A stretch of 64,000 nt of DNA from Pseudomonas sp. P5_109. Lineage in GTDB: Bacteria; Pseudomonadota; Gammaproteobacteria; Pseudomonadales; Pseudomonadaceae. Made by a program: the position numbers and the translations under genes. Below the pieces are notes generated by a model that saw only the letters and a list, made by a program, of their open reading frames with translations, did no database searches and was not told the DNA's origin. The stretch is from positions 4,849,501-4,913,500 of the forward strand of contig NZ_CP125380.1 in the NCBI RefSeq assembly GCF_034009455.1, read 5' to 3'. Below are positions 27,478-37,172 of the stretch, piece after piece (position 1 is the stretch's first letter; each line of letters starts with the position of its first letter).

Positions 27478-28392
27478 TCAAGCATGCCGCTTGCGATACT
27501 CCCCCGGCGCAATGCCGAAGCGTGATTTGAACGCGGTGGAGAAGTAACTGGAATCGGAAAACCCCCAGGAATAACCCAGCACCGACAACTTCTCCTCCCT
27601 GCCTGAGCGGCGCAGGGATTCGGCGCACAGGTCCAGGCGGCGGTTCTTGATGTAGCGCGCCACCACCAGTCCTTTCTTGGCAAACATCCGGTACAGGCCA
27701 CGGGTGGACATGCCGACTTCCCGCGCCAGCCATTCCGGGCACAGGTCTTCGGAGCGTATGTTTTCGTCGATGCAGGTGAGCGTCTTGCGGAAGATGCGCT
27801 CATGGGAGTCTTCGCCATCCTCGGCCTGGCTGATGGCCGGGCGCAGCAGGCTGACAATCGCCTCCAGGGTCGCTTCGCTTTCCTGGCGGGTCAGGTGCTG
27901 TTGGTGGGTGGCATCGAGGATCAGCCGGTGCGAGAGCATCGCAATGGGTGAGGTCGCGGCAATCCGGTGGCCGCACTTGACCTGATTGAAGCGCAGGGTT
28001 TGCTCGACCAGTTGATACGGCAGGATCAACGACAACTGCCGGGAGTTTTCGCTGTAGGTGAAATCGCTGGGCCGCGCGGCATCGATCAGCGTGATGTCGC
28101 CGGGGGACAGCAGGACCTTGTTGTCGCCCTGGGCCATGCCCGCTGTACCGTCGAGCTGGAACACCGCGAAATACTTGCCGCCCTCACCCGCCGCAACTTC
28201 CTGGGGCGTACGGTACAACCGCGCCTGGCACGCGTCGACGAAACTGAGCTTGAGCGCATCGCTCTGGTATTCGCGGATGCGCCCGGCAAATTCGCTGCCC
28301 AGGGGTTGTGCGTTGAAGGCGCCGCAGATCTGGTTGATCTGATGGATCCACTGGTCGAACCCATCATGGCGCTGTGCTGTGGTAGAAATCAT
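27478..28392 (-). CDS. feaR: AraC-family activator, FeaR-like
   Basis: Activator of aromatic amine catabolism, 304 residues. An N-terminal AraC-binding-like domain (FAVFQLDGTAGMAQGD, LLSPGDITLIDAARPSDF) precedes a C-terminal AraC helix-turn-helix pair (EWLAREVGMSTRGLYRMFAK; LGYSWGFSDSSYFSTAFKSR). FeaR in E. coli controls tynA and feaB; here the gene is adjacent to and convergent with tynA. I start at the ATG giving MISTTAQ because GTGAGG precedes it at good spacing; a GTG four codons upstream is the alternative. Confidence 0.87.
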   Translation of the reverse strand: MISTTAQRHDGFDQWIHQINQICGAFNAQPLGSEFAGRIREYQSDALKLSFVDACQARLYRTPQEVAAGEGGKYFAVFQLDGTAGMAQGDNKVLLSPGDITLIDAARPSDFTYSENSRQLSLILPYQLVEQTLRFNQVKCGHRIAATSPIAMLSHRLILDATHQQHLTRQESEATLEAIVSLLRPAISQAEDGEDSHERIFRKTLTCIDENIRSEDLCPEWLAREVGMSTRGLYRMFAKKGLVVARYIKNRRLDLCAESLRRSGREEKLSVLGYSWGFSDSSYFSTAFKSRFGIAPGEYRKRHA

Positions 28393-28493
28393 GTCAGGCC
28401 TCACGCAGGCTTATTTTTATTGTCTACGTCAATCCACACGACATCGGATGCTTCGAGTCTCCTGAACCGCACCACTCCCTGAACAATGACGTG

Positions 28494-29417
28494 TTATTTC
28501 AGTCCGCCAAAACGCCGGTAGAAGCTTTCACCGACATCCGGCAACGGGCCGTCGGCCGTTTCCAGTGCAGCGTTCAGCCATTCTTCGGCCTTGGCGTAGA
28601 TCAAACGATAAATGTTGCGGCATAACTGGCGGGCGGCGCGGCCTTCCCAATCGCCGGGCAGCAACTCGTCCGGCAATTGCGGGTCGCGCAGCAGCAGCTT
28701 GCGGTACTCGTGAATCAGCAGTACCCGCGCCAGGAAGCAGTCGGCCGGTTGCAGGTTTTCCTGCTCGCGCAGCGCTTGCCACAGCGGCCGGAACAGCTGG
28801 ATGAATTCGCTGTAGTGAGCGGCCAGCTCCTCGATGTTCCAGCTCTCGCGCACTTGCAGGCGCAGCGCCTTGGAGGCCAGTACGTCCTGAGCGGTGGTTT
28901 CGAAGACAATGGTGTCTTCCTGGACGCCAAGGTCGAGCAGGGTCGCGTTGACGTCGGACCGGTCACTGCGCGGACAGGCCAGCACCATCGGCGAAATCGC
29001 GCCGAAGCCTTGCCACTCCAGTTCCTCGCGCACCTGCTTGCGTTTATCCTGGGTCAGCTGCGAGAGCATCACCAGGCACCAGGAACCATCCCAGGCCGGC
29101 ATCGTGGTGCTGTAGACCCGCTTGAAAGCCTTGTCGAAACGCCGGCGACCGGTGCCGGTCAGGCTGTAGTAACTGCGGCGGCCGACTTTCTCGGCGGTCA
29201 GCCAGCCCTCCTTGGTCAGGCGAAAAATCGAGGTGCGGATCAGCCGTTCGTTGATGCCGATCGGTTCGAGCAATTGAATCAGGCTGCCCAGCCACACGGT
29301 GCCGCCATGGGGTTCGATGGCATCCCCGTACAACGTGATGATCAAGGAACTGGCGCGGATCGGCGTCTGCTCCTGGAAGCGGGTAATCAGATGGTTCAAG
29401 GGAGTCAGGGACGACAT
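28494..29417 (-). CDS. paaX: Phenylacetate operon repressor PaaX
   Basis: GntR-like repressor of 307 residues that in known systems leaves its operators when phenylacetyl-CoA binds. The N-terminal helix-turn-helix part reads RASSLIITLYGDAIEPHGG and IRTSIFRLTKEGWLTAEKVG, as in E. coli PaaX. The C-terminal PaaX domain (DGSWCLVMLSQLTQDKRKQV and later ESFYRRFGGLK) is complete. The ATG giving MSSLTPLNH is preceded by GGA; an upstream TTG is less likely. It lies on the opposite strand to the catabolic genes, beside paaY. Confidence 0.94.
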   Translation of the reverse strand: MSSLTPLNHLITRFQEQTPIRASSLIITLYGDAIEPHGGTVWLGSLIQLLEPIGINERLIRTSIFRLTKEGWLTAEKVGRRSYYSLTGTGRRRFDKAFKRVYSTTMPAWDGSWCLVMLSQLTQDKRKQVREELEWQGFGAISPMVLACPRSDRSDVNATLLDLGVQEDTIVFETTAQDVLASKALRLQVRESWNIEELAAHYSEFIQLFRPLWQALREQENLQPADCFLARVLLIHEYRKLLLRDPQLPDELLPGDWEGRAARQLCRNIYRLIYAKAEEWLNAALETADGPLPDVGESFYRRFGGLK

Positions 29418-29480
29418 GGGCGTTCCGTGCAAAAAAAGAAAAGGAATATACCGAAAGCCAACTGGTTAAGCCCAACCCCT

Positions 29481-29563
29481 TGTAGGAGCCGGCTTGCTGG
29501 CGATGGTGTGTCAGGCGACACCAAGGTAGCTGACACACCATCGCCAGCAAGCCGGCTCCTACA
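29481..29563. repeat. REP doublet with perfect 34-bp arms (TGTAGGAGCCGGC type)
   Basis: Arms 29481-29514 and 29530-29563 begin TGTAGGAGCCGGCTTGCTGG and are perfect complements, separated by 15 bases. It lies between paaX and paaY. Confidence 0.9.
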
Positions 29564-29575
29564 GAGGTTCTGTGT

Positions 29576-30172
29576 TTACAAGGCGCTGCCCTTTGGCCGC
29601 AACCCGCTGTCGCTGATACGCGGGCGATCTGGCTCCGGTTCCCTCAGCGGTTCGCAAACCTGCATTTGCGTAAGGCAACGCTGGGCCAGTTGCTGATATT
29701 CCCGGGTGCCGGCCTGTTTCCACGCCACTTCCTGATCACTGAGGCTGCGCTTGACGCTGGCCGGCGCGCCCATGACCAGCGACTGCTCCGGGCATTCGAA
29801 GCCAGCCTTTACAAATGCCGCCGCCGAAACGAATGAACGAGGGCCGATCCGGGCGTTGTCCATGACCACCGCATTCATGCCCACCAATGCGTCGGCGCCG
29901 ATCCGGCATCCGTGCAGCACCGCGCCGTGGCCGATGTGACCGTTGCGCTCGACCACGGTGTCGCTGTCGGGAAAGCCGTGCATCACGCAGGTGTCCTGCA
30001 GGTTGGCCCCCTCCTCCAGCACGATCCGCCCGAAGTCCCCGCGCAGGCTGGCCAGCGGACCGACATAGCAATGCGGGCCGATGATCACGTCACCGATCAA
30101 TACGGCGGATGGATGCACATAGGCGCTCGGGTCAACCACCGGAGTCAGGCCATCAAGGCTGTAACAGGTCAT
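29576..30172 (-). CDS. paaY: PaaY, hexapeptide-repeat thioesterase of phenylacetate degradation
   Basis: Left-handed beta-helix protein of 198 residues, gamma-carbonic-anhydrase-like. PaaY in E. coli is a thioesterase that clears inhibitory CoA adducts formed by the pathway. Hexapeptide repeats run through [40 protein letters not shown] and [13 protein letters not shown], with metal-ligand type His residues in TCVMHGF and [10 protein letters not shown] start at the ATG giving MTCYSLDGL after GAGGGACGC; a longer frame has no ribosome site. It is divergent from paaF across a 348-base control region. Confidence 0.92.
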   Translation of the reverse strand: MTCYSLDGLTPVVDPSAYVHPSAVLIGDVIIGPHCYVGPLASLRGDFGRIVLEEGANLQDTCVMHGFPDSDTVVERNGHIGHGAVLHGCRIGADALVGMNAVVMDNARIGPRSFVSAAAFVKAGFECPEQSLVMGAPASVKRSLSDQEVAWKQAGTREYQQLAQRCLTQMQVCEPLREPEPDRPRISDSGLRPKGSAL

Positions 30173-30520
30173 GAAAGCGTCCCTCACAAAGCGATGCAAA
30201 TAATGACTCATTTTGTATCACATCACTTTTACAAGCACAAAGACTAAAAAGCGTATCACTTGAAACAGCGCTTTCCGACGAATGCAAACGGGACACAAAA
30301 ATCAGGCTAAAACCCAATAAATGCTTGGGAAAAACCACTACAAGCACTCATACATCAGGAGACATTCAAATCAAAACCCCCACCAATAAGACACATTAAA
30401 TCTATTTTCGTATTGCATTTACGTATCACGTTACAGCTATACTTGGGTAAAACCGGCCCCTGCGGCCGATCCAATAACGAGCCGGCACCACGCCGCGCCT
30501 GCACCGTGAGGGCATCCGCC
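30173..30520. promoter_or_regulatory. paaY/paaF divergent control region with repeated GTATCAC motifs
   Basis: This AT-rich 348-base gap contains GTATCAC at 30215-30221, 30253-30259 and 30423-30429. The last is part of CGTATT-N8-GTATC (30409-30427). The same arrangement, inverted, occurs upstream of paaA (38442-38460). Its repetition at three paa promoters makes it a candidate PaaX operator; this is inference. Confidence 0.5.
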
Positions 30521-31294
30521 ATGCCTCTAACCCTTGCCGTCGAATTGATCGAGCCTGGCGTCCGCCTGATTACCCTGCAGCGCCCGCAAGCCCTGAACGC
30601 CTTGACCACCGAGTTGCTGGGCGAGCTGGCCGATGAACTGAACATCGCGCAAGCCGACCCGGACACCCGCGTCGTGGTCCTCACCGGCAGCCGCAAGGCC
30701 TTCGCCGCCGGCGCCGACATCAAGGAAATGGCCGAACGCAACCTGGTCGGCATCCTCGACGACCCGCGCCAGGCCTCGTGGCAAACCATTACCCGCTTCA
30801 GCAAACCGCTGATCGCCGCCGTCAACGGCTTCGCCCTCGGCGGTGGCTGCGAACTGGCGATGCACGCCGACATCATCATTGCCGGTGAAGACGCGCGCTT
30901 CGGCCAGCCGGAAATCAACCTCGGGATCATGCCCGGCGCCGGCGGCACCCAACGCCTGCTGCGCGCCGTCGGCAAGTCCATGGCCATGCAGATGGTGCTG
31001 ACCGGTGAGCCGATCGATGCCCGCCAGGCCCAGCGCGCCGGCCTGGTCAGCGAAGTGACCCAGCCGGAGTTCACCGTCGACCGCGCCCTGCACATCGCTC
31101 GCAGCATCGCCGCCAAGGCACCGCTGGCCGTGCGTCTGGCCAAGGAGTCGCTGCTCAAGGCCATGGACACCGACCTCGCCAGCGGCCTGCGCTTCGAGCG
31201 CCACGCGTTCACCGTGCTGGCCGGCACCCGCGACCGCGACGAGGGCATTGCCGCCTTCCAGGACAAGCGCAGCCCGACTTTCACCGGGCAATAA
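30521..31294 (+). CDS. paaF: 2,3-dehydroadipyl-CoA hydratase
   Basis: Crotonase-fold enzyme of 257 residues that hydrates 2,3-dehydroadipyl-CoA to 3-hydroxyadipyl-CoA late in the phenylacetate pathway. The oxyanion and CoA motifs are KAFAAGADIKEMAER and VNGFALGGGCELAMHADI; catalytic Glu residues are in QPEINLGIMPGAGGTQRL. The PaaF-type ADIKEMAE segment and the gene order support the assignment. I start at the ATG giving MPLTLAVELI, preceded by GAGGG; the frame is open further upstream through the promoter region. First gene of the paaFGHIJK operon. Confidence 0.93.
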   Translation: MPLTLAVELIEPGVRLITLQRPQALNALTTELLGELADELNIAQADPDTRVVVLTGSRKAFAAGADIKEMAERNLVGILDDPRQASWQTITRFSKPLIAAVNGFALGGGCELAMHADIIIAGEDARFGQPEINLGIMPGAGGTQRLLRAVGKSMAMQMVLTGEPIDARQAQRAGLVSEVTQPEFTVDRALHIARSIAAKAPLAVRLAKESLLKAMDTDLASGLRFERHAFTVLAGTRDRDEGIAAFQDKRSPTFTGQ

Positions 31295-31345
31295 AGCGGC
31301 CACTGAAATCCGAATTCGAACGACTGCCAAGAGAACGCCAAGACC

Positions 31346-32137
31346 ATGAACTTCGAACACATCCTGTTTTCCATCGACGCCGGCGTTGCCCTGCTCAGCC
31401 TCAATCGGCCGGAGCAACTCAACAGCTTCAACACCCAGATGCACGGCGAAGTGAAGGAAGCGCTCAAGCAAGTGCGGCAGAACCCGGACGTGCGCGTCCT
31501 GCTGCTGACCGGTGAAGGCCGCGGCTTCTGCGCAGGGCAAGACCTGAGCGACCGCAATGTCGCGCCGGGCAGCGCCGTGCCGGATCTGGGCGAATCCATC
31601 GAGAAGTTCTACAACCCGCTGATCCGCCAGCTGCGCGACCTGCCGCTGCCGGTGATCTGCGCGGTCAACGGCGTTGCCGCTGGCGCCGGCGCGAATATTC
31701 CGCTGGCCTGCGACCTGGTCCTGGCCGCCCGTTCGGCCAGCTTCATCCAGGCGTTCTGCAAGATCGGCCTGATCCCGGATTCCGGTGGCACCTGGACCCT
31801 GCCGCGCCTTGTGGGCATGGCTCGGGCCAAGGCATTGGCACTACTGGGCAACCGTCTTACCGCCGAACAAGCCGAGCAATGGGGCTTGATCTACCAGTGC
31901 GTGGACGACGCTGATTTGCGCGACGAAGCCCTGAAACTGGCGCGCCACCTGGCGACTCAACCGACCTATGGTCTGGCGCTGATCAAGCGCAGCCTGAATG
32001 CCAGCCTGAGTAACACCTTCGACGAGCAGCTTGAGCTTGAGCGCGACCTGCAACGCCTGGCCGGGCGCAGCGAGGACTATCGCGAAGGCGTCGGCGCCTT
32101 CATGGAAAAACGCACCCCAAGCTTCAAGGGGCGCTGA
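31346..32137 (+). CDS. paaG: 1,2-epoxyphenylacetyl-CoA isomerase
   Basis: Crotonase-fold isomerase of 263 residues that turns ring-1,2-epoxyphenylacetyl-CoA into the seven-membered oxepin-CoA. Key motifs are GRGFCAGQDLSDRN, VNGVAAGAGANIPLACDLVL and KIGLIPDSGGTWTLPRL, where the Asp of PDSGGT corresponds to the catalytic Asp of E. coli PaaG. It lies 51 bases after paaF and 3 bases before paaH. Confidence 0.95.
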   Translation: MNFEHILFSIDAGVALLSLNRPEQLNSFNTQMHGEVKEALKQVRQNPDVRVLLLTGEGRGFCAGQDLSDRNVAPGSAVPDLGESIEKFYNPLIRQLRDLPLPVICAVNGVAAGAGANIPLACDLVLAARSASFIQAFCKIGLIPDSGGTWTLPRLVGMARAKALALLGNRLTAEQAEQWGLIYQCVDDADLRDEALKLARHLATQPTYGLALIKRSLNASLSNTFDEQLELERDLQRLAGRSEDYREGVGAFMEKRTPSFKGR

Positions 32138-32140
32138 GTC

Positions 32141-33658
32141 ATGACCGCACTGAACACGTCTGCACGCATCGCGGTGATCGGCGCCGGCGCCATGGGGGCC
32201 GGTATTGCCCAGGTCGCGGCACAGGCCGGTCATCCGGTGTTGCTCCTGGACAACCGCCCGGGCGCTGCCGCTCAGGCCATCGAGGGCATTGATCGGCAAC
32301 TGGGCAAACGGGTCGAGAGCGGCAAACTGCCAGCCGAATCGCGCAGCGCAACAATTGCCCGCCTGCAAGCCGTGGAAGCCATCGAAGCCCTGGCCGACTG
32401 CGACCTGATCATCGAGGCCATCGTCGAGAACCTCGAGGTCAAGCGCGCACTGTTCCGCCAGCTCGAAGACATTTGCGGCGAGCACTGCATTCTGGCCAGC
32501 AACACCTCGTCGCTGTCGATCACCAGCATCGCCGCGCAGCTTGAACATCCAGAACGCCTGCTCGGCCTGCACTTCTTCAACCCGGCGCCGGTGATGGCGC
32601 TGGTGGAAATCGTTTCCGGCCTGGCCAGCGACCCGGCCCTTGCCGAATGCCTGTACGACACGGCCAAGGCCTGGGGCAAAAAACCGGTGCACACCCGCTC
32701 GACGCCGGGCTTCATCGTCAACCGCGTGGCCCGACCGTTCTATGCCGAAAGCTTGCGCCTGGTGCAGGAAGGCGCTGCCGATTGCCCGACCCTGGATGCG
32801 CTGATGCGCGAAGCCGGCGGGTTTGCCATGGGCGCATTCGAACTGACCGATTTGATCGGCCACGACGTCAACTACGCCGTGACCTGTTCAGTGTTCGATG
32901 CCTATTACCAGGACACGCGCTTCCTGCCGTCACTGATCCAGAAAGAACTGGTGGACGGTGGGCGCCTGGGACGCAAGAGCGGTCAGGGTTTCTACAGCTA
33001 TGCCCAAGGTGCGGAGCGCCCGCACGCCGCTGAAATCAACAGCGCTGCGAAGGTCGAGGTTTGTGCTGTGGAAGGCGACCTCGGTATCGCTAAAGGCTTG
33101 CTCGCACGCTTGCATGAACAAGGCGTCGAGATCATCCAGCGCGATGGTCAAGGCTTGCTGCGCGTCGGTGACGCCGTGCTGGCCTTGAGCGACGGGCGCA
33201 TGGCCTGTCAGCGCGCTCGCGAAGACGGGCTGCGCAACCTGATCCTGCTGGACCTGGCGTTCGACTACGACAAAGCCGAGCGCATTGCGATCAGTTACTC
33301 GGCCGGTATCGACCCTCAGGCACTCGACCAAGGCGTGGCGCTGCTGCAACGGGCCGGCCTGAAGATCAGCCTGCTCAGCGACAGCCCGGCCCTCGCCGTA
33401 CTGCGCACCGTCGCCATGCTTGCCAACGAAGCCGCCGACGCCCTGCTGCAAGGCGTGGCCTCGGCCGCCGACATCGACCTGGCCATGCGCGCCGGGGTCA
33501 ATTATCCACAAGGGCCGCTGGCCTGGGCGGATGCCATCGGTCTGGGGCACATCCTGAACGTGCTGGAAAACCTGCAAGCCAGTTATGGCGAAGAACGCTA
33601 CCGGCCATCGCTGTTGTTGCGCCGCCGGGTTGCCGAAGGGAGAAACTTCCATGACTAA
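32141..33658 (+). CDS. paaH: 3-hydroxyadipyl-CoA dehydrogenase
   Basis: NAD-dependent dehydrogenase of 505 residues that oxidises 3-hydroxyadipyl-CoA to 3-oxoadipyl-CoA. The NAD motif GAGAMGAGIAQVAAQAGH is at residues 12-29, and LLGLHFFNPAPVMALVEIV follows near residue 140. The catalytic-domain stretch KKPVHTRSTPGFIVNRVARP and a second C-terminal 3HCDH domain (GVNYPQGPLAWADAIGLGHI) complete the usual PaaH layout. Its end overlaps paaI by 8 bases. Confidence 0.95.
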   Translation: MTALNTSARIAVIGAGAMGAGIAQVAAQAGHPVLLLDNRPGAAAQAIEGIDRQLGKRVESGKLPAESRSATIARLQAVEAIEALADCDLIIEAIVENLEVKRALFRQLEDICGEHCILASNTSSLSITSIAAQLEHPERLLGLHFFNPAPVMALVEIVSGLASDPALAECLYDTAKAWGKKPVHTRSTPGFIVNRVARPFYAESLRLVQEGAADCPTLDALMREAGGFAMGAFELTDLIGHDVNYAVTCSVFDAYYQDTRFLPSLIQKELVDGGRLGRKSGQGFYSYAQGAERPHAAEINSAAKVEVCAVEGDLGIAKGLLARLHEQGVEIIQRDGQGLLRVGDAVLALSDGRMACQRAREDGLRNLILLDLAFDYDKAERIAISYSAGIDPQALDQGVALLQRAGLKISLLSDSPALAVLRTVAMLANEAADALLQGVASAADIDLAMRAGVNYPQGPLAWADAIGLGHILNVLENLQASYGEERYRPSLLLRRRVAEGRNFHD

Positions 33659-34100
33659 CCATGAAGCGATGTCCCTGGCCAGTGAATGCGCGCAATCGTT
33701 GTTCCAGCGCGACGCCGCCAGCCAGGCCATGGGTATGCGCCTGCTCTCCGCCGGCCCCGGCTGCGCACGAGTGGGCATGACCGTGCGCGCCGACATGCTG
33801 CAGGGCCACGGCACGTGCCACGGCGGTTACCTGTTCGCCCTCGCCGATTCGGCGTTTGCCTTTGCCTGCAACAGCTACAACGAGGCCACCGTGGCCATCG
33901 GTTGCAGCATCGACTACATCGCCCCGGCCCGCCTGGGCGACACGCTGAACGCCGACTGCATCGAGCAGAGCCGTTCCGGGCGCACCGGCAACTACGACGT
34001 ACGCATTGAAAACCAACAGGGCCAGTTGATCGCCCTGTTCCATGGCAAATCCTACAAAGTGCGCGGCCCGGTGCTGACGCAGGAGACCCCGAATGAATGA
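33651..34100 (+). CDS. paaI: Hotdog-fold phenylacetate-pathway thioesterase
   Basis: Hotdog thioesterase of 149 residues that hydrolyses dead-end aryl-CoA esters such as hydroxyphenylacetyl-CoA. The catalytic motif [20 protein letters not shown] contains the conserved Asp. I start at the ATG giving [10 protein letters not shown], preceded by AAGGGAGAAAC, which overlaps the paaH end by 8 bases; the gene also overlaps paaJ by 8 bases. Overlaps on both sides suggest translational coupling. Confidence 0.94.
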   Translation: MTNHEAMSLASECAQSLFQRDAASQAMGMRLLSAGPGCARVGMTVRADMLQGHGTCHGGYLFALADSAFAFACNSYNEATVAIGCSIDYIAPARLGDTLNADCIEQSRSGRTGNYDVRIENQQGQLIALFHGKSYKVRGPVLTQETPNE

Positions 34101-35304
34101 CGCCCTGATCATCGACGCCGTCCGCACCCCGATTGGCCGCTACGCCGGCGTGCTGAGCAGCGTGCGTGCCGACGACCTCGGCGCGGTGCCGTTGCGCGAA
34201 CTGCTGCGCCGTCACCCGCAAGTGGACTGGAGCACGGTCGACGACGTGATCTACGGCTGCGCCAACCAGGCCGGCGAAGACAACCGCAACGTCGCACGCA
34301 TGTCGGCATTGCTGGCCGGGCTGCCGGTCAGCGTCCCCGGCACCACCCTCAATCGCCTGTGCGGCTCCGGGCTGGATGCCATTGGCACCGCCGCCCGCGC
34401 CATTCGCAGCGGCGAAACCGGGCTGATGCTGGTCGGTGGCGTCGAATCGATGTCCCGCGCACCGCTGGTGATGGGCAAGGCCGAGCAGGCGTTTTCCCGC
34501 TCGGCGGAGATCTTCGACACCACCATCGGCTGGCGCTTCGTCAATCCGCTGATGAAAAAGGCCTACGGCATCGACTCCATGCCGGAAACGGCGGAGAACG
34601 TCGCCGAACAGTTCAACATCTCCCGGGCCGACCAGGACGCCTTCGCCCTGCGCAGCCAGCAGCGTGCAGCGGCCGCCCAGGCCAATGGGCGCCTGGCGAA
34701 AGAAATCGTCGCCGTGGAAATCTCCCAGCGCAAAGGCCCGGCCAAAGTGGTCGAGCACGACGAACACCCGCGCGGCGACACCACCCTTGAACAGCTGGCG
34801 AAACTCGGCACGCCGTTCCGCGAAGGCGGCAGCATCACCGCCGGCAACGCCTCCGGGGTCAACGACGGCGCCTGCGCGCTGTTGCTGGCCAGCCCGGAAG
34901 TCGCCAAACGCCACGGCCTGACAGCCCGTGGTCGGGTCGTGGCGATGGCCACTGCGGGTGTTGAACCCCGGATCATGGGCATCGGCCCGGTGCCGGCGAC
35001 CCGCAAGGTGCTGGAAGTGGCCAACCTGAGCCTGGCCGACATGGACGTGATCGAGCTCAACGAAGCCTTCGCCGCACAGGGCCTGGCCGTACTGCGCGAA
35101 CTGGGCCTAAGCGACACCGACCCACGGGTCAACCCCAACGGCGGCGCCATCGCCCTGGGCCACCCGCTGGGCATGAGCGGCGCACGACTGGTCACCACCG
35201 CCCTGCATGAACTGGAAGAACGTAACGGCCGCTATGCCCTGTGCACCATGTGCATCGGCGTCGGCCAAGGGATCGCGCTGATCATCGAACGTCTATCCCA
35301 CTAA
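34093..35304 (+). CDS. paaJ: 3-oxoadipyl-CoA / 3-oxo-5,6-dehydrosuberyl-CoA thiolase
   Basis: Thiolase of 403 residues that performs both CoA-dependent cleavages of the phenylacetate pathway, giving acetyl-CoA and finally succinyl-CoA. The nucleophilic Cys is in [16 protein letters not shown], the catalytic His in [20 protein letters not shown] and the second Cys in [10 protein letters not shown]. The family is shared with PcaF of the beta-ketoadipate pathway; position inside the paa operon decides for paaJ. Confidence 0.95.
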   Translation: MNDALIIDAVRTPIGRYAGVLSSVRADDLGAVPLRELLRRHPQVDWSTVDDVIYGCANQAGEDNRNVARMSALLAGLPVSVPGTTLNRLCGSGLDAIGTAARAIRSGETGLMLVGGVESMSRAPLVMGKAEQAFSRSAEIFDTTIGWRFVNPLMKKAYGIDSMPETAENVAEQFNISRADQDAFALRSQQRAAAAQANGRLAKEIVAVEISQRKGPAKVVEHDEHPRGDTTLEQLAKLGTPFREGGSITAGNASGVNDGACALLLASPEVAKRHGLTARGRVVAMATAGVEPRIMGIGPVPATRKVLEVANLSLADMDVIELNEAFAAQGLAVLRELGLSDTDPRVNPNGGAIALGHPLGMSGARLVTTALHELEERNGRYALCTMCIGVGQGIALIIERLSH

Positions 35305-35403
35305 AGAATCGCGATTCCCAAGGAGCCGAGAGGTATCCTTGGGGCATGCACTCAAAGCCCTTGTGCAAAAGGGCTGGAACACAAAAACAATTCGAGTGAA
35401 CAC

Positions 35404-36729
35404 ATGAACATGCCAATAGCCAAAGCCGCCCTCGGCCCAATGCTGGACCCGCTGGAAACCGCCAGCATCGACGAGCTGCGCCAGCATCAGCTGGAGCGCC
35501 TGCGCTGGAGCCTGAACCACGCCTACAACAACGTGCCGCTGTACCGTCAGCGCTTCGATGCGCTGGGTGTGCACCCGGACGACATCAAGTCCCTCGACGA
35601 CCTGGCGAAATTCCCTTTCACCACCAAGTCCGACCTGCGGGACAACTACCCCTACGGCATGTTCGCCGTGCCGATGAACGACATCGTGCGCCTGCACGCG
35701 TCCAGCGGCACCACCGGCAAACCGACGGTTGTGGGCTACACCCAGAATGACATCGACACCTGGGCCAACGTGGTGGCGCGCTCGATCCGCGCCGCCGGCG
35801 GCCGGCGTGGCGACAAGGTGCACATTTCCTATGGCTACGGCCTGTTCACCGGCGGCCTCGGCGCGCACTACGGCGCCGAACGCCTGGGTTGCACAGTGAT
35901 CCCGATGTCCGGCGGCCAGACCGAGAAACAAGTGCAACTGATCAAGGATTTCCAGCCGGACATCATCATGGTCACGCCGTCCTACATGCTCAACATCGCC
36001 GATGAAATCGAGCGCCAGGGCATCGACCCACACAAACTGGCCCTGCGCCTGGGCATCTTCGGTGCCGAGCCGTGGACCGCCGAACTGCGCAGCGCCATTG
36101 AGCAACGCCTGGGTATCACCGCCCTGGACATCTACGGCCTCTCGGAAATCATGGGGCCAGGTGTCGCCATGGAATGCGCAGAAACCAAAGACGGCCCGAC
36201 CATATGGGAAGACCACTTCTACCCGGAAATCATCGACCCGGTCACCGGCGAAGTGCTGCCGGACGGGCAGATGGGCGAACTGGTGTTCACCTCATTGAGC
36301 AAAGAAGCCCTGCCGATGATCCGCTACCGCACCCGCGACCTGACGCGCCTGCTGCCGGGTACCGCGCGGCCGATGCGCCGTATCGACAAGATCACCGGGC
36401 GCAGCGATGACATGCTGATCATTCGCGGGGTGAACGTGTTTCCGACGCAGATCGAGGAGCAGGTTCTGAAAGTTAAACAACTTGCCGAGTGCTATGAGAT
36501 CCATCTGTATCGCAATGGCAACCTGGACAGTGTTGATGTGCATGTCGAGTTGAAGGCTGAGCACCAGCACCTGAGTGACGAACAGCAGAAGGCTGTTTGT
36601 GGGGAGTTGAGCAAGCACATCAAGACGTATATCGGGATCAGTTCGCGGATCGTTTTGCAGCCTTTCCATTCGATCAAACGGTCGGAGGGCAAGGCTTGCC
36701 ACGTGGTGGATAAACGTCCGAAAGCATGA
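35404..36729 (+). CDS. paaK: Phenylacetate-CoA ligase
   Basis: AMP-forming ligase of 441 residues that activates phenylacetate to phenylacetyl-CoA, the entry step and source of the PaaX inducer. Motifs are HASSGTTGKPTVVGYTQNDI (ATP loop, near residue 100), YGLSEIMGPGVAMECAE and GRSDDMLIIRGVNVFPTQIE before the C-terminal lid domain. A 99-base gap separates it from paaJ. It is followed by a strong terminator, so it ends the upstream half of the paa genes. Confidence 0.95.
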   Translation: MNMPIAKAALGPMLDPLETASIDELRQHQLERLRWSLNHAYNNVPLYRQRFDALGVHPDDIKSLDDLAKFPFTTKSDLRDNYPYGMFAVPMNDIVRLHASSGTTGKPTVVGYTQNDIDTWANVVARSIRAAGGRRGDKVHISYGYGLFTGGLGAHYGAERLGCTVIPMSGGQTEKQVQLIKDFQPDIIMVTPSYMLNIADEIERQGIDPHKLALRLGIFGAEPWTAELRSAIEQRLGITALDIYGLSEIMGPGVAMECAETKDGPTIWEDHFYPEIIDPVTGEVLPDGQMGELVFTSLSKEALPMIRYRTRDLTRLLPGTARPMRRIDKITGRSDDMLIIRGVNVFPTQIEEQVLKVKQLAECYEIHLYRNGNLDSVDVHVELKAEHQHLSDEQQKAVCGELSKHIKTYIGISSRIVLQPFHSIKRSEGKACHVVDKRPKA

Positions 36730-36746
36730 CTGCTGCACCCTTTATG

Positions 36747-36771
36747 GCCCCGCTTTTGCGGGGCTTTTTTT
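36747..36771 (+). terminator. Rho-independent terminator after paaK
   Basis: Perfect stem GCCCCGC (36747-36753) and GCGGGGC (36758-36764), loop TTTT, then seven T. It lies 17 bases after the paaK stop. Confidence 0.93.
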
Positions 36772-36846
36772 GCCTAGGCTTTAGCACAATCCCTGTGGGA
36801 GCGGGCTTGCTCGCGAAGGCTTTGTGTCAGGCGATGAGGATTTTGT

Positions 36847-36991
36847 GGGTGTACATATCCGTTTCTGCGGTAACGGCCGCTTAGGGTTCCGCTCTTACAG
36901 CGGGTCACTTTGGAAAAGCCCCAAAGTAACCAAAGGGCTCTTGCCCCTTTCGTTCGGTGCCTCGCCTAGGCTCGGCATGCCCTCGCTCCGG
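36847..36991 (+). repeat. Left copy of a diverged inverted element
   Basis: Begins GTGTACATATCCGTTTCTGC and runs through CCAAAGTAACCAAAGGGCTC to CCTCGCTCCGG. It matches the reverse complement of 38267-38412 over its whole length with scattered changes (shared blocks GTACATATCCGTTTCTG, GGTAACGGC, CCCCAAA, TAGGCTCGG). Confidence 0.8.
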
Positions 36992-37172
36992 TCCTGCTCC
37001 GTGGGCCCGCCGCCATCGGCCATCCATGGCCGGGGGCGACTAACCCGGCATCCATGCCGGGTTGCCCACTGCGCAGAACCTCCTCTCGGCCTCTCGAGGG
37101 GGCGTGCACCGCAAAAGCGAAACCGAGGCGGCCTACCGGCCGGCCTGATCGTGAGGTTGTACACCCCTCCCC

